Source: Flavobacterium sp. ENC
GTDB taxonomy: Bacteria; Bacteroidota; Bacteroidia; Flavobacteriales; Flavobacteriaceae
Length of the DNA: 64,000 nucleotides
Reading direction: 5' to 3'
NCBI RefSeq assembly: GCF_020991415.1
Contig: NZ_JAJMOY010000003.1
Span: 124,001-188,000 of the forward strand
Positions 8,035 to 17,651 of the stretch are shown here, piece by piece. The translations under genes and the position numbers were made by a program. Under the pieces are notes generated by a model. It searched no databases. It was not told the origin of the DNA and was given only the letters and a program-made list of their open reading frames with translations. Within the stretch, counting starts at the first letter, position 1; the number at the start of each line of letters is the position of its first letter.

Positions 8035-9078
8035 CTATCGATTCCATCGGGCCGGAGAATATCCCAGTGAAATGCCGCCCCAGTAATGAAAATCTTTGCC
8101 TCCGCTATATTCCCTGCTTCTTCCGTACAAGGCATATTTTAAATAAACCCGGTCTTTGATCAGTAGATTTACTCCGGCACTTAGATCAAATACAATGCGG
8201 TTGATGTCGCTATGCGGAATTGTATAAATGCTGTGATCGCTGAACAGTAGCCCTTCTAAAGTGGCGTTGTAAGCCACAGCTCTTATTTCTGGTGTGATAA
8301 AAACATTCATCCGGATGGCAGGAAAAATAAGATTTGTTTTTTTTAGAAAAGTGCCCGGAACACTCGGAGAATAGTCCTGCATAATGCCGCTGTTTAAATT
8401 AAGGAGGTTTATTTTAATGCCGCCTTTTACATTGGCAGTATAGTTTCCTGCTTCTGCTCCGCCACGCAAACGCAGTTGCAGCCAGCTGCATTTTCCATCA
8501 GCATTAAATCCCGAAAAGACGGGATATTCCAGTCGGGCATTATAATTAAAAATAAAAGATCCCTTGTATCCAATCTGATTGTCCCAGCCCATGGGCACAT
8601 CCCGTGTGGATCCGAACCAATGGTGTTTATGAATGTAGGATTGTGCATTGCCGGGCAGGGATGTTCCTATGGCACCAATTACAATTTCACTTTGCAGTAC
8701 AGCTCCCGTGACCAGATTATAGGAAGTGTTTCCGAAATTCAGGAACATCAGTGAAGCGTAAGGCCTGTCATCTGTTAGGGGTTCTGATGCTGCTAAATTT
8801 TGGGGTGTGTACGCTGTTCCTCCAATGCCAATGCGCTGAATAGTCAGTGATTCTTCCGGCTTTTTGTATTTAAAAAAAGGAAACCATTTTACCAGTTCCG
8901 GAAACTGGACTTCTATTTTGGCACTTCCGGTATAATTTTCATCTTTATTATGAATGGCTAAAAAATCATTTTCAGTGGTAAAGAGTACCTGAAAACCTTT
9001 TCCCTGAGCCTTTACATCAGACAGAAAAAGCAGCATTATAATCAATAGTACAGGACGAAATAAGGAATTACTTTTCAT
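8035..9078 (-). CDS. LpxR-family lipid A deacylase (DUF2219)
   Basis: Predicted outer-membrane beta-barrel related to LpxR, which removes 3'-acyloxyacyl chains from lipid A. Start placed at MKSNSLFRPVLL because this gives a clean SPI signal peptide ending ...DVKAQ; an in-frame ATG lies eight codons upstream. Family landmarks: TTENDFLAIHNKDENYTGSAKIE (the ND...D.NYT active-site region), DDRPYASLMFLNFG, and the SYIHKHHWFGSTRDVPMGWDNQI segment. The C-terminal strand is hydrophobic (YWGGISLGYSP). Whether it edits this organism's own lipid A or has another substrate is not shown. Confidence 0.82.
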   Translation of the reverse strand: MKSNSLFRPVLLIIMLLFLSDVKAQGKGFQVLFTTENDFLAIHNKDENYTGSAKIEVQFPELVKWFPFFKYKKPEESLTIQRIGIGGTAYTPQNLAASEPLTDDRPYASLMFLNFGNTSYNLVTGAVLQSEIVIGAIGTSLPGNAQSYIHKHHWFGSTRDVPMGWDNQIGYKGSFIFNYNARLEYPVFSGFNADGKCSWLQLRLRGGAEAGNYTANVKGGIKINLLNLNSGIMQDYSPSVPGTFLKKTNLIFPAIRMNVFITPEIRAVAYNATLEGLLFSDHSIYTIPHSDINRIVFDLSAGVNLLIKDRVYLKYALYGRSREYSGGKDFHYWGGISLGYSPARWNR

Positions 9079-9194
9079 ATTATCAGGCTTTAATATGGTC
9101 AATAGTCGATCTGTGTCGGTTCGGTATTTATTTCTTTATGCTAAAATAGAAAGAAAATGAGTACAATTTTTAAAATTAGCCCAAACTTTAAAGT

Positions 9195-9230
9195 AAAAAA
9201 CCTGTAAACAATAGATTTACAGGTTTTTTT
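9195..9230 (-). terminator. Terminator of the cupin gene
   Basis: Stem AAAAAACCTGTAAA / TTTACAGGTTTTTT with a short loop and A/T runs on both sides. Confidence 0.75.
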
Positions 9231-9314
9231 GAAGTTTATATTAAAGCAAAATCTGAGTGCTTTTTTTTAATTTTCGAAAGCATACCGATGTCAATTGAAA
9301 TACTAATTTTACGG

Positions 9315-9740
9315 CTACTTATTGTTAATTGATGTTATGGCACTTTGGTATTCTTCATCTGTGACAGGCTGAAGCCAGGTGACCTGCAAATCGTCTTTGT
9401 AGTTTGTAATGGCAATGTGGGTCATGTTTGTATTTTCTGAAGCGCCATGCCAGTGTTCGACATCTTCCGGAATAGTGATGACATCCCCTTTTTTAATAAT
9501 CCGGGCCGGTTGATTTTTTTCCTGATAATATCCCTGGCCTTCCGTCACCAGTAAGACCTGACCTTTGGGATGTGTATGCCAGTTGGTTCGTGCTTTGGCA
9601 TCAAAGCTTACACTTCCTGCCGAAAATTCGTTGTTTTTGTCTCTCGCGATTAATGGGGTTAAAAAAGCTTCTCCGCTAAACCAGTCATTAGGCAATGGGT
9701 TGCCTTTTGGAAAAAGGGTATTGTTATTTTCTGTCGTCAT
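9315..9740 (-). CDS. Small cupin-domain protein
   Basis: A 141-residue single-domain cupin. Cupin motif 1 appears as TNWHTHPKGQVLLVTEGQGYY and motif 2 as KKGDVITIPEDVEHWHGA, giving the His/His/Gln/His metal-binding set. Close relatives are named after carboxymuconolactone decarboxylase-associated or (R)-mandelonitrile-lyase-like cupins. The reaction here is unknown. Monocistronic with its own terminator. Confidence 0.82.
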   Translation of the reverse strand: MTTENNNTLFPKGNPLPNDWFSGEAFLTPLIARDKNNEFSAGSVSFDAKARTNWHTHPKGQVLLVTEGQGYYQEKNQPARIIKKGDVITIPEDVEHWHGASENTNMTHIAITNYKDDLQVTWLQPVTDEEYQSAITSINNK

Positions 9741-9875
9741 TTTTTCTGAATTTTTAATTATACAAGCCGGTAACTAAAGTTGCCAGCGGCCTGATATAAA
9801 GTTAAGATTTGAATTTTAATTCACTTCAGTTTTTTATATAAAATCAGACTAAGAGTGTTTTATTTCACTTTTAAA

Positions 9876-10331
9876 CTAAGCCACTTTTTCAAGAGCAGGC
9901 ATCGTTGCATGAGCAATAGACAATGTCAACGGATCTAAATGACCTGCGAAGAAAGTGTCTAAAAGTTCTTTAAAGATAGGATTTGCATTTTCGACCTGAC
10001 TGAACAGTGTAAGTGAGGAACGCAATTTTCGGGCGTCTAATTCCCCTAGGATACCTTCCGCAGATTTCTTTTTACATTGCAATAAAAGCTGCGCGATTTC
10101 TACGAGATGTTTTTCTAAAATAGGATGCTGAAGATAAGCTGTTGCTTCTTTCAGATCTGCAATAGCGTAATAATCGGCTATACTGCTTTTACCGAGTCCT
10201 TTTATCTGGGGAAAGATAAACCACATCCAGTGTGATTCTTTTTTCCCTTTTTTAATTTCCGAAAAGGCAGTAAGATATAATTTGTTTTGTGCGTCTAAAA
10301 AGCGGGTTAAATCATTATTTGCGTAGGCCAT
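9876..10331 (-). CDS. DUF1810 domain-containing protein
   Basis: A 151-residue protein matching DUF1810: FLDAQNKLYLTAFSEIKKGKKESHWMWFIFPQ with the WMWFIFPQ hallmark, then KSSIADYYAI, ATAYLQHPIL and LDARKLRSSLTLF. Cytoplasmic and helical. The function of the family is not established to my knowledge. It stands alone. Confidence 0.87.
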   Translation of the reverse strand: MAYANNDLTRFLDAQNKLYLTAFSEIKKGKKESHWMWFIFPQIKGLGKSSIADYYAIADLKEATAYLQHPILEKHLVEIAQLLLQCKKKSAEGILGELDARKLRSSLTLFSQVENANPIFKELLDTFFAGHLDPLTLSIAHATMPALEKVA

Positions 10332-10491
10332 GGTCGAATGTATTTATGATAAAGGTTGTGGTGAAATCCTGTTTTTATCTCTTAAAAGACATTTCAAAAA
10401 TACAGACGATCCCTATTTTAAATTTATATAATTATCGGGCTTTGTTATATAATTTAAATCTCGGTTATCTGACACCATATCAGCCTGTTGT

Positions 10492-12234
10492 TTATCTTCT
10501 TTCGCCTACCTGCTGACGCCACATCGAGTAATAAAGGCCTTTTTTGTCCAGTAGTTCATCATGTGTTCCGGTTTCGGAAATTTTTCCCTTTTCCAAAACA
10601 TAAATAGTATCCGCATGCATAATGGTAGAAAGTCGGTGCGCAATTAAAATGGTCATTCGTTTTCTGCTTTGCGAAATTTCCCGGATTGTAGCCGTGATCT
10701 GTTCTTCGGTCAGGGAATCCAGCGCGGAGGTCGCTTCATCAAAAATAAGCAGCTGTGGTTTCCGCAACAACGCCCTGGCTATGGAAAGGCGTTGTTTTTC
10801 ACCGCCTGAAAGCTTCATTCCGCTTTCTCCTAATAATGTATTCAGTCCATGGGAAGCTTTTGCAATGAGTGCTGCTGCCGATGCTTTCTTTAAGGCTTCA
10901 TTAATTTCCTCGTCGGTAGCAGCAGGATTCACAAAAAGCAGATTGTCCTTAATAGATCCGGCATACAATTGTGTATCCTGTGTCACGAAACCAATTTGTC
11001 TTCGCAGAGGATTGTATCGGATCTGGTCGGAGTTAATTTCATTAAAATAAATGTCTCCTTCGACTGGCACATAAAGGCCAACGAGCAATTTGACCAGGGT
11101 AGATTTTCCGGAACCGGAGGGACCCACAAAGGCAATGGTATTGCCCAGACTGATTTTAAAGGAAATATCATCAATCGCATTGTAACCGGCAGTTTTATGT
11201 TTGAACACTACGTTTTTAAATTCAAGGGATTCCAGTTTATCAACTTCAATAGAATTTTCAGGACGCGTTTCTATGGGCCTGCTCATTAAACGGTCGAAAG
11301 TTTTTAAAGAAGCATCTGCTTCCCGGTATAAAATAATCATATTTCCCAAATCCTGCAAAGGGGTAAAAATAGCCGTCGATATAAATTGCATTGCAATGAG
11401 TTCGCCTGTCGTAAGTACCTTTCTGAAAATAAGCCACAATAAGATAAACAGAATCGATTGTTTGAGGAGATTTAGCATATTGCCCTGTAAAAAAGAAAGA
11501 ACACTAACTTTCTTTGCCTTTTGCATCTCCAGATTGTAAATTCTTAGGGTCTGCTGATTCATTCGTTTAATTTCGGCGAAAGTAAGGCCAAGGCTTTTGA
11601 CGAGTTCTATGTTTCTAAGGCTTTCTGTAATTACTCCGGCTTGCTTATCTGTTTGTCGGTTGATGGATTTCTGTATGCCTTTTATTTTTTTCGAAACCAG
11701 TCCTGTTAGCGATCCCAGTAAGACCACACCAACAAAAAAAACAGGAACCAGCAGCCAGTTTTTGTTGATACTGTACCAGATAAGAAACCCCACCCCAATG
11801 AGCGAGGAATACATGACATTGATAAAGGAATTGATAAAACGTTCGGAATCTGTTTTTACTTTTTGGAGCACGGATAGGGTAGTACCGCTTCTGCTTTCTT
11901 CAAATTCCTGATATGAAAGCCTGAGCGTTTGTTTCAGTCCGTCGTTAAAAATAGACATTCCAAATCCGGCAACGGCTTTTCTGGTAAAATAATCCTGTGC
12001 TGCCTTGCTTAGTCTTGCGAATACGGCTATTCCGAGTGCAATTCCAAGCCAGTACAATATTCCGGAAAGCAGTTCATTTTCAGAAAGGTTATTTTTATTG
12101 GTGGCATACTGATCTATAATTTTTCCGAATATTACCGGATCAACCAAAGTGAGAAGTTGTGCTATTCCGGCGAGTAATAAAGAAAGAAAAACAAGATTGC
12201 GATGGGGCTGTAAATATTTCCAGAGTATTTTCAT
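10492..12234 (-). CDS. ABC transporter, fused permease and ATPase (exporter type)
   Basis: A 580-residue type IV half-transporter. The first ~310 residues form six hydrophobic segments (ABC_membrane). The nucleotide-binding domain has Walker A GPSGSGKST near residue 370, a Q-loop in GFVTQDTQLYAGSI, the signature LSGGEKQR, Walker B LLIFDEATSALD and H-loop AHRLSTI. The MsbA/multidrug-exporter layout predicts outward transport of lipid or hydrophobic compounds as a homodimer. No partner gene is adjacent, and the substrate cannot be assigned. Confidence 0.9.
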   Translation of the reverse strand: MKILWKYLQPHRNLVFLSLLLAGIAQLLTLVDPVIFGKIIDQYATNKNNLSENELLSGILYWLGIALGIAVFARLSKAAQDYFTRKAVAGFGMSIFNDGLKQTLRLSYQEFEESRSGTTLSVLQKVKTDSERFINSFINVMYSSLIGVGFLIWYSINKNWLLVPVFFVGVVLLGSLTGLVSKKIKGIQKSINRQTDKQAGVITESLRNIELVKSLGLTFAEIKRMNQQTLRIYNLEMQKAKKVSVLSFLQGNMLNLLKQSILFILLWLIFRKVLTTGELIAMQFISTAIFTPLQDLGNMIILYREADASLKTFDRLMSRPIETRPENSIEVDKLESLEFKNVVFKHKTAGYNAIDDISFKISLGNTIAFVGPSGSGKSTLVKLLVGLYVPVEGDIYFNEINSDQIRYNPLRRQIGFVTQDTQLYAGSIKDNLLFVNPAATDEEINEALKKASAAALIAKASHGLNTLLGESGMKLSGGEKQRLSIARALLRKPQLLIFDEATSALDSLTEEQITATIREISQSRKRMTILIAHRLSTIMHADTIYVLEKGKISETGTHDELLDKKGLYYSMWRQQVGERR

Positions 12235-12341
12235 TAAGCGATTTTTTGAACAGCGTGCAGGTACTGCAATTGATTTTTACTAAGTTACCATTCTTATCTC
12301 AAATTTGAAAAGTATTTTTAAGCGAACCTCGAGTATAAAAA

Positions 12342-12376
12342 AAAATACCTGTAAACAATTTGCTTACAGGTATTTT
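12342..12376 (-). terminator. Terminator of the Gly/His-rich protein gene
   Basis: Stem AAAATACCTGTAA / TTACAGGTATTTT beyond the stop of the leftward gene, with a long A run on the left. Confidence 0.75.
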
Positions 12377-12420
12377 GTGCATTAGACCGGATTATAGTCT
12401 GAATGGTATTATTTTGACTT

Positions 12421-12891
12421 TTAGTGTTTTCCTTTACCATGACCATTTCCGTGGCCTTTATCTTTTCCGGGACCGTGATCGTGGTCATGTTTATTGTTAC
12501 CCTTGCCAGGTCTTTGCCCAATTGTTTTTTGAGGGCTTCCTTTGTACCCTTTGCCATATTTTACTTTATGAACTTTGTAATTGTCATAAGGTCTGTCTCC
12601 TCTGTAATCAGTAAGGACTACTTTGTACTCGTTATACAGGTCATAATTACGGTAGACTCTTGGTAATGATCTTGCGCGAATCCATTGTCCATTACTTACA
12701 TAAATATAATTAGCCGTATTTACATCATAATAGGTATCCAGATCCGGTAAATAGTAATAACGGGCATTATCGTATCCGGAAGGTCCCCATGCAGGTGGTG
12801 TTCCAATATTTACATTAACAGATACCTGAGCATAAGAAAAGCTCAAGGCGAAAAAAGAAAATATCGTCAATAAATGTTTTAAAGATTTCAT
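12421..12891 (-). CDS. Secreted protein with Gly/His/Lys-rich tail
   Basis: Hypothetical exported protein of 156 residues. An SPI signal (MKSLKHLLTIFSFFALSFSYAQ) precedes a Tyr/Asp-rich middle (YYLPDLDTYYDVNTANYIYV, then NGQWIRARSLP). The last ~40 residues consist almost only of Gly, Lys, His, Asp and Pro. The middle resembles flavobacterial periplasmic proteins of unknown role; the His/Asp-rich tail could bind metal ions (inference). Monocistronic. Confidence 0.75.
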   Translation of the reverse strand: MKSLKHLLTIFSFFALSFSYAQVSVNVNIGTPPAWGPSGYDNARYYYLPDLDTYYDVNTANYIYVSNGQWIRARSLPRVYRNYDLYNEYKVVLTDYRGDRPYDNYKVHKVKYGKGYKGSPQKTIGQRPGKGNNKHDHDHGPGKDKGHGNGHGKGKH

Positions 12892-13012
12892 AATCGTAGT
12901 TGTATTAGATTAATAATTTAGGTTAAAAACAAAAACTAAGCCGAAGTTAAAAATTAAGCAATCAAAAATAGATTTCAGATAAATAACCGGGTAAATAAAC
13001 TAGTTTGGCGGA

Positions 13013-13198
13013 CTATTTGTTTTGTCCGGGCGCGTATTTCTTTGCACTTTTATCACCGTTCATTTTTTTAGCCTGTCCGGGTGGCACGCGTTTTACTTTT
13101 CCGTTAGAACTGTGCGAATGGCTGCCGGAAGTTACACTACAGCTGGCAAAAGAAAAAATTGCCGACAGTAGTAAAATTTTGATCATTGTATTTTTCAT
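13013..13198 (-). CDS. Small lipoprotein with PPGQAKK...APGQ motif
   Basis: A 61-residue protein. Start placed at MKNTMIKILLLSAIFSFASC because this gives a proper SPII signal and lipobox; the frame stays open upstream but without signal character. The mature part is short, Ser/His/Lys/Gly rich, and ends VPPGQAKKMNGDKSAKKYAPGQNK. Similar small Bacteroidetes proteins carry this pair of PGQ motifs, and I recall some labelled quinol oxidase subunit 4. I see nothing here to support an oxidase role. Confidence 0.7.
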   Translation of the reverse strand: MKNTMIKILLLSAIFSFASCSVTSGSHSHSSNGKVKRVPPGQAKKMNGDKSAKKYAPGQNK

Positions 13199-13341
13199 GT
13201 TTTTCTTCAAAGTTAATTTTTTTAGAAGGACTTTCAACAAAATCATGGATATGTTTGGGAACAACTCTCTTATATGTACGAATAATTCGCGCTTTTAGAT
13301 TTTTTCATGGTCTAATTTAATTTTTTATACGCCTCATTATT

Positions 13342-14118
13342 TTATTTTTTAAGGTTTGCCACTTTCTCCGTCAGGTTTTTCCAGTAGCGCTTAGGCATGT
13401 GACGAAGGTGAAGACGTGTATTTTTTCGGGATTCAATATTGACATTATTAAAATACTGTACCCACAAATTTTGAAAAAAGGCTTCTTCCTGATCACAAAT
13501 TTCAGCTAAGAATTTAGCGGAATTTACATCGTCACTAAATTGCAGTTCCACTGTCGAGACTTTTTCAAGGTCATAATAAATGCCGTATTTTCGTTTAGCA
13601 TCATAAATAAGCCAGCGCTGATCGGCATAGCGGTTCTTAAAATGATTTTCGATTACCGGAAGCACATCACACTCGGGTTCTATAATAGCATAATACAATT
13701 CGTCTTTGGTTAATTTAAAACGAACAAAAGCTTTCATTCGGTGGCTTTCCCTTCGGGTTATCTGGGCCGCTTTCCGGATGCCCCAGACTTCACTGTTGGA
13801 CAAATCTTCTTCTATGTTTTTTTCGGAGGCGAAAACATAGCTGGCAAATCGAAACATAAGATCTTCCGACTGTTCTGTTTCGGATAAAAAAGTGCTGTAG
13901 ATTCTTTTGAATCCTTCTTTTGAAAGCCTCTTTTTTAAACCATCGGAAACACGTTTTGCTTTTTCAGGATCGGTTACCACAAAATAGGAGGCAGCAAAAA
14001 GCAAACCGGTTGCCGGTTCTTCTTTTGCAAAAACGATATCTTTTAATCTGAGCTCGTAAATTTCAAAGACAGCCGTGAGCCATCCTTCAAAAGTACCGTC
14101 ATATATTACCTGTGTCAT
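13342..14118 (-). CDS. Putative DNA-repair protein, TIGR03915 / DUF4130 family
   Basis: A 258-residue member of the family that always accompanies the radical-SAM protein encoded just upstream. Start YDGTFEGWLTAVFEIYE and the late VWGIRKAAQITRRESHRMKAFVRF and YADQRWLIYDAKRKYGIYYD segments are diagnostic. Relatives are sometimes fused to a uracil-DNA-glycosylase domain, which is the basis for the DNA-repair label; this copy lacks that fusion. The start overlaps the stop of the radical-SAM gene by four bases (ATGA), so both are co-translated as a functional pair. Confidence 0.88.
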   Translation of the reverse strand: MTQVIYDGTFEGWLTAVFEIYELRLKDIVFAKEEPATGLLFAASYFVVTDPEKAKRVSDGLKKRLSKEGFKRIYSTFLSETEQSEDLMFRFASYVFASEKNIEEDLSNSEVWGIRKAAQITRRESHRMKAFVRFKLTKDELYYAIIEPECDVLPVIENHFKNRYADQRWLIYDAKRKYGIYYDLEKVSTVELQFSDDVNSAKFLAEICDQEEAFFQNLWVQYFNNVNIESRKNTRLHLRHMPKRYWKNLTEKVANLKK

Positions 14119-15380
14119 GCGCCGAATAGAGAAAGTTGATTGGAGAAATCGTTTTGGTACTTGCTTTTTTGAGTATCTAAAATATGATCTTTGATCTGAC
14201 TGGCGGTAAAATCCTTCTGCAGTAGAAAGGGCGATGCAAATGCCAGGAAATATTTGGCCCGGCTGTAGGCAATCCCCATTTTCAGTAAGTCCGTTGCAGT
14301 GAGTTTTTTGAACTTTCTGGCTGCGACAATTTTTTTGGCGCTTAAAAAACCTATTCCGGGAATACGTTTGATAAGTTCGAGATCCGCCGTATTAATATCG
14401 ACCGGAAACTGATTCAGGTTACGCAGCGCCCATCCGAGTTTGGGATCAATATCCAAATCCAGATTGGGCTGGTTGAACCCAACAATTTCATTGACATTAA
14501 AACCATAATAGCGAATTAACCAGTCGGCCTGATACAGACGGTTTTCACGGATAATGGGAACCGGCGTCCCGATAGCAGGAAGACGGTTGTCGTAGCTTAT
14601 CGGTACATATCCGGAATAATAGACCCTACGCATGTTCATCTGCTGATAAAAATAGTCCGCCATTCCTAAAATTTCAAGATCACTTTCTTTTGTGGCACCG
14701 ATTACCATTTGGGTACTTTGTCCAGCAGGAGCAAAGAGCGGTGCTTTGAAGTTGGATTTTCGCTCTTCCTTATGGTCGGCAATTTCATTTTTAAGGTAGT
14801 GCATGGGTTTGATCACATCACTGTGATTTTTTTCCGGTGCGAGTAATTTCAGGCTTTGTTCGGTTGGCATTTCAACATTCACACTCAGTCGGTCGGCATA
14901 CATTCCGGCTTCTTTGAGTAATTCGTCACTGGCTCCGGGGATTGCTTTCAGGTGTATGTAGCCGTTAAAATTATGCTCTAACCGCAATTTTTTGGCGATT
15001 CTGACCAGACGCTCCATCGTAAAATCAGGATTGTCAAAAATACCGGAGCTCAGGAATAAACCTTCAATATAATTTCTTCGGTAAAATCCAATCGTAAGGT
15101 CCACAACTTCCTGCACCGTAAAGGCAGCACGTTTTACATCATTGCTTTTTCGGCTGACACAATACGCACAATCAAAAATACAATGATTGGTCAGTAAGAT
15201 TTTAAGTAAAGCCACACAACGTCCGTCTTCGGTATAGGAATGGCAAATACCGGATCCGCTGGAATTTCCGAGTCCCTTGTCTTTATTCTTTCTATTACTC
15301 TGACCAGACGAACAAGAAACATCATATTTTGCCGCATCCGACAAAATGGCCAGCTTTTCCATTACTCTTTCATGTACCAT
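14115..15380 (-). CDS. Putative DNA modification/repair radical SAM protein
   Basis: A 421-residue radical-SAM enzyme. The 4Fe-4S cluster motif is CIFDCAYC (Cys67, Cys71, Cys74), and extra conserved cysteines lie upstream (23, 46, 55). A helix-hairpin-helix (INTADLELIKRIPGIGFLSAKKIVAAR, about 325-350) should bind DNA. The family (rSAM linked to UDG-like proteins) is thought to act on DNA, but the substrate is unknown. Four residues from the end is SNQLSLFGA, containing a full QLSLF sliding-clamp-binding pentapeptide, which fits a role at replicating or repaired DNA. Forms an operon with the DUF4130 gene. Confidence 0.88.
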   Translation of the reverse strand: MVHERVMEKLAILSDAAKYDVSCSSGQSNRKNKDKGLGNSSGSGICHSYTEDGRCVALLKILLTNHCIFDCAYCVSRKSNDVKRAAFTVQEVVDLTIGFYRRNYIEGLFLSSGIFDNPDFTMERLVRIAKKLRLEHNFNGYIHLKAIPGASDELLKEAGMYADRLSVNVEMPTEQSLKLLAPEKNHSDVIKPMHYLKNEIADHKEERKSNFKAPLFAPAGQSTQMVIGATKESDLEILGMADYFYQQMNMRRVYYSGYVPISYDNRLPAIGTPVPIIRENRLYQADWLIRYYGFNVNEIVGFNQPNLDLDIDPKLGWALRNLNQFPVDINTADLELIKRIPGIGFLSAKKIVAARKFKKLTATDLLKMGIAYSRAKYFLAFASPFLLQKDFTASQIKDHILDTQKSKYQNDFSNQLSLFGA

Positions 15381-15702
15381 TTTAATTTTCTTTTATAGTT
15401 GCAAATCGTTATAAAAGCGATGAATCTTCATCCAATAAAATGATCTTTTTAGGATTGCTATTTTGTTTTTGGGAATCATCCTGTTCGCTGTGAAGCAGGC
15501 AAACGCTTTTAATCGTAAGTATAAATCGTGGTTTTTATATCTTACGTTTGTCAAAATTAGTGCAATTCGTAACAACTTGATATCGGTTTCGTGTTCTAAA
15601 TTGTAACAAACAGTGTTAAAGGCTATTCCTGTAAAAATCAGAATGCCTGAACAAAAGGAAGTTATGAAATAGGGATTAATGCCGGGGAGGAATTAAAAAT
15701 AA
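15381..15702. other. Intergenic region, no gene seen
   Basis: Holds the promoter region of the leftward radical-SAM operon. Short open frames occur here but have no coding character. No repeat or structured RNA is apparent before the ssrA terminator. Confidence 0.6.
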
Positions 15703-15742
15703 AAAATCGCAATTATCAACATATTTGATAATTGCGATATTA
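15703..15742 (-). terminator. Terminator of ssrA
   Basis: Stem AATCGCAATTATCAA / TTGATAATTGCGATT with loop CATAT. On the minus strand it is followed by a T-rich run. It begins a few bases beyond the tmRNA 3' CCA. Confidence 0.8.
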
Positions 15743-15747
15743 TTTAG

Positions 15748-16140
15748 TGGAGTCGCCGGGAATCGAACCCGGGTCCAAACAAGCAACTAAAGAGCTTTCT
15801 ACGCGTTTATTTCCTGATTGGATTTTCGATGTTGAGCTAGGTCAGGAACAACCACTCAACACTTATCTTCTTAATTTCGAAATCCACCCGAAGCTCATGG
15901 AAATCTAGGTCTATTTTTACGGTTCCCCTTTACTGAACGCCACAAACCAAGGCTTTCAAGGAGAATCCAGCTTCCCTATCTGATAGGGACGTGGCTAATC
16001 TTACTATAATTCGGATTATGCAGCTAAAGCGTAGTTATTTTCGCCGTGTAAAATTGTAAGATCTTATATTTACGAGCAAGGTCTCAATGCTCGACGTGCT
16101 TACTTTTCAATTCGACTTGCTGTCAAAACCAGTCGACCCC
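15748..16140 (-). ncRNA. ssrA: tmRNA (ssrA)
   Basis: Transfer-messenger RNA that rescues stalled ribosomes with SmpB. The 5' end GGGGUCGACUGGUUUUGACAG and the 3' tRNA-like end with T-arm GGGTTCGATTCCC and encoded CCA are both visible; the acceptor arms pair. The tag frame (minus strand, 16045 down to 16016) reads GGC GAA AAT AAC TAC GCT TTA GCT GCA TAA, giving GENNYALAA, the expected flavobacterial tag ending in the ALAA protease signal. Length of 393 nt is normal. Its own terminator follows. Confidence 0.96.
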
Positions 16141-16208
16141 AAAAATGAGTTTGCAAATTTATACTATTTGAAGTTAGTTTCGTAATAAAATTTTCAGAAA
16201 AATATTCT

Positions 16209-17414
16209 TTATTCTTCGTCCTTAAAATTAAACGGATAATCGCCGAAAACAGGAGCCAGTTTACGTACAGCATAGGTGTTTCTCGTAAATTTATTCGATA
16301 AGGCAATAATGGTAATGTTTTCTTTCTGCAACGGAATGTACGATGAAGTGTAGCCATGCCACCAGCCGTTGTGAAAGTAAAAATTCTGTCCCGTTTCCCA
16401 ATTGATCATTCGGATTCCCAGACCATAATTTTTGGTGCCTTTACGTTCGTTGCTGTAACCGGTATAAACCTGCTTTAATAATTCAGGTTTTAGGAAGTCA
16501 GGGGAATTTCTCGCACGGTCAAATTTTAATAAATCGCGCGGAGTCGAAAAAATGTTTTTATCGCCATAAACGGCATCCATATAATCCAGTCCAATTTCGA
16601 CATTGTTTCCTTTATAAGACGGAACGATTGTTTTTCTATCTTTTTCCCAATCGAAAACAAAAGTGTGTGTCATTCCGAGTGGCTTAAAAATCATTTCGGT
16701 CATGGCTTCTTTATAAGTCAAACCGGTTATTTTTTCAATAATAAGCGCCAGCATGGCATAATTGGTGTTGCAATACGCAAAACGGGTACCTGTGGTCGAT
16801 TCCAGGCCAATATTTTTAGTGGCCAGAAGCTCAAGAATATCTTTATTGGTCAATTGATTGTGCCTGTCCCAAACCGATTTATCCCTGTCGGTGAAATAAG
16901 CGTAGTTTCTCATTCCGCTACGATGACTCAGTAACATTCGAACCGTACATTCCGGATAGGGAAAGGTTTTTAAAATCGTGTTTACTTTTTGGTCCAAATC
17001 CAGTTTTCCGGCATTGACCAGTTTTAAAACTGCGGTCGCCGTCAAAACTTTGCTTACAGAGGCAATATGAATCGGAGTATCTGCATTTATAGTCGTTCCT
17101 TCATTTTTATCTGCGTAACCGTTATATCTTTCAAAGATAATCTGGCCGTTTTTGGCTACCAGAAAACCGCCGTTCATACTGTTGTTTTTCCAGTTTTTAG
17201 TATAAAAGTGATTTATTCTTCCTGCTACTGAATTAATATAAGCCTGGCTTATTTTTTTTTCAGGACCTAACGGTTTCATCTTGGGTAAAGTATCTTCAAC
17301 CGCTGTAATCTCTTTTTCTTTATTCTTGATATCTTTTCCGCACGATCCTAAAACTAAGATTAGAAAAAGTATTTGTGGTATATTTGTTTTTTTAAGGAAG
17401 CTCATTTTCATCAT
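16209..17414 (-). CDS. Serine hydrolase (beta-lactamase-fold) lipoprotein
   Basis: A 401-residue class C beta-lactamase/DD-peptidase-fold protein. An SPII signal has its lipobox cysteine at residue 25. The active site has SVSK (Ser119, Lys122) and a YCN motif near residue 214 (FAYCNTNYAM); the third element is probably the FHNGWWHG segment near the C-terminus. The family covers esterases, D-aminopeptidases and penicillin-binding-like proteins, so substrate remains open. Three possible starts (codons 1, 2 and 4) are equivalent for the signal. Confidence 0.85.
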   Translation of the reverse strand: MMKMSFLKKTNIPQILFLILVLGSCGKDIKNKEKEITAVEDTLPKMKPLGPEKKISQAYINSVAGRINHFYTKNWKNNSMNGGFLVAKNGQIIFERYNGYADKNEGTTINADTPIHIASVSKVLTATAVLKLVNAGKLDLDQKVNTILKTFPYPECTVRMLLSHRSGMRNYAYFTDRDKSVWDRHNQLTNKDILELLATKNIGLESTTGTRFAYCNTNYAMLALIIEKITGLTYKEAMTEMIFKPLGMTHTFVFDWEKDRKTIVPSYKGNNVEIGLDYMDAVYGDKNIFSTPRDLLKFDRARNSPDFLKPELLKQVYTGYSNERKGTKNYGLGIRMINWETGQNFYFHNGWWHGYTSSYIPLQKENITIIALSNKFTRNTYAVRKLAPVFGDYPFNFKDEE

Positions 17415-17651
17415 TCTTTAAAAACAAATATATAGAATTCAATACTTTTGATTTGCCATTTTTTAATCTGCAGAATATAGTTTTTAACTTTTTTTTAACT
17501 TCTTTTTTTTGTAGTCGATTGGGCATCAGCTTTTAACATTATAAAACTGTTTGAAATTATAGAATTACAACAAAAATTTAACTTATTTTGTTATATTTGA
17601 AACAAATTGAGTTTGAAAAGTTATATTAATATTTACTTTAATCCGATATAA

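Noticed and set aside
10622..11911. Several plus-strand frames inside the ABC transporter gene
   Set aside because: Antisense shadows; the transporter frame has complete motifs across the region.
15393..15575. Leftward 60-codon frame upstream of the radical-SAM gene
   Set aside because: No coding character or conserved motif; it lies in the promoter region.
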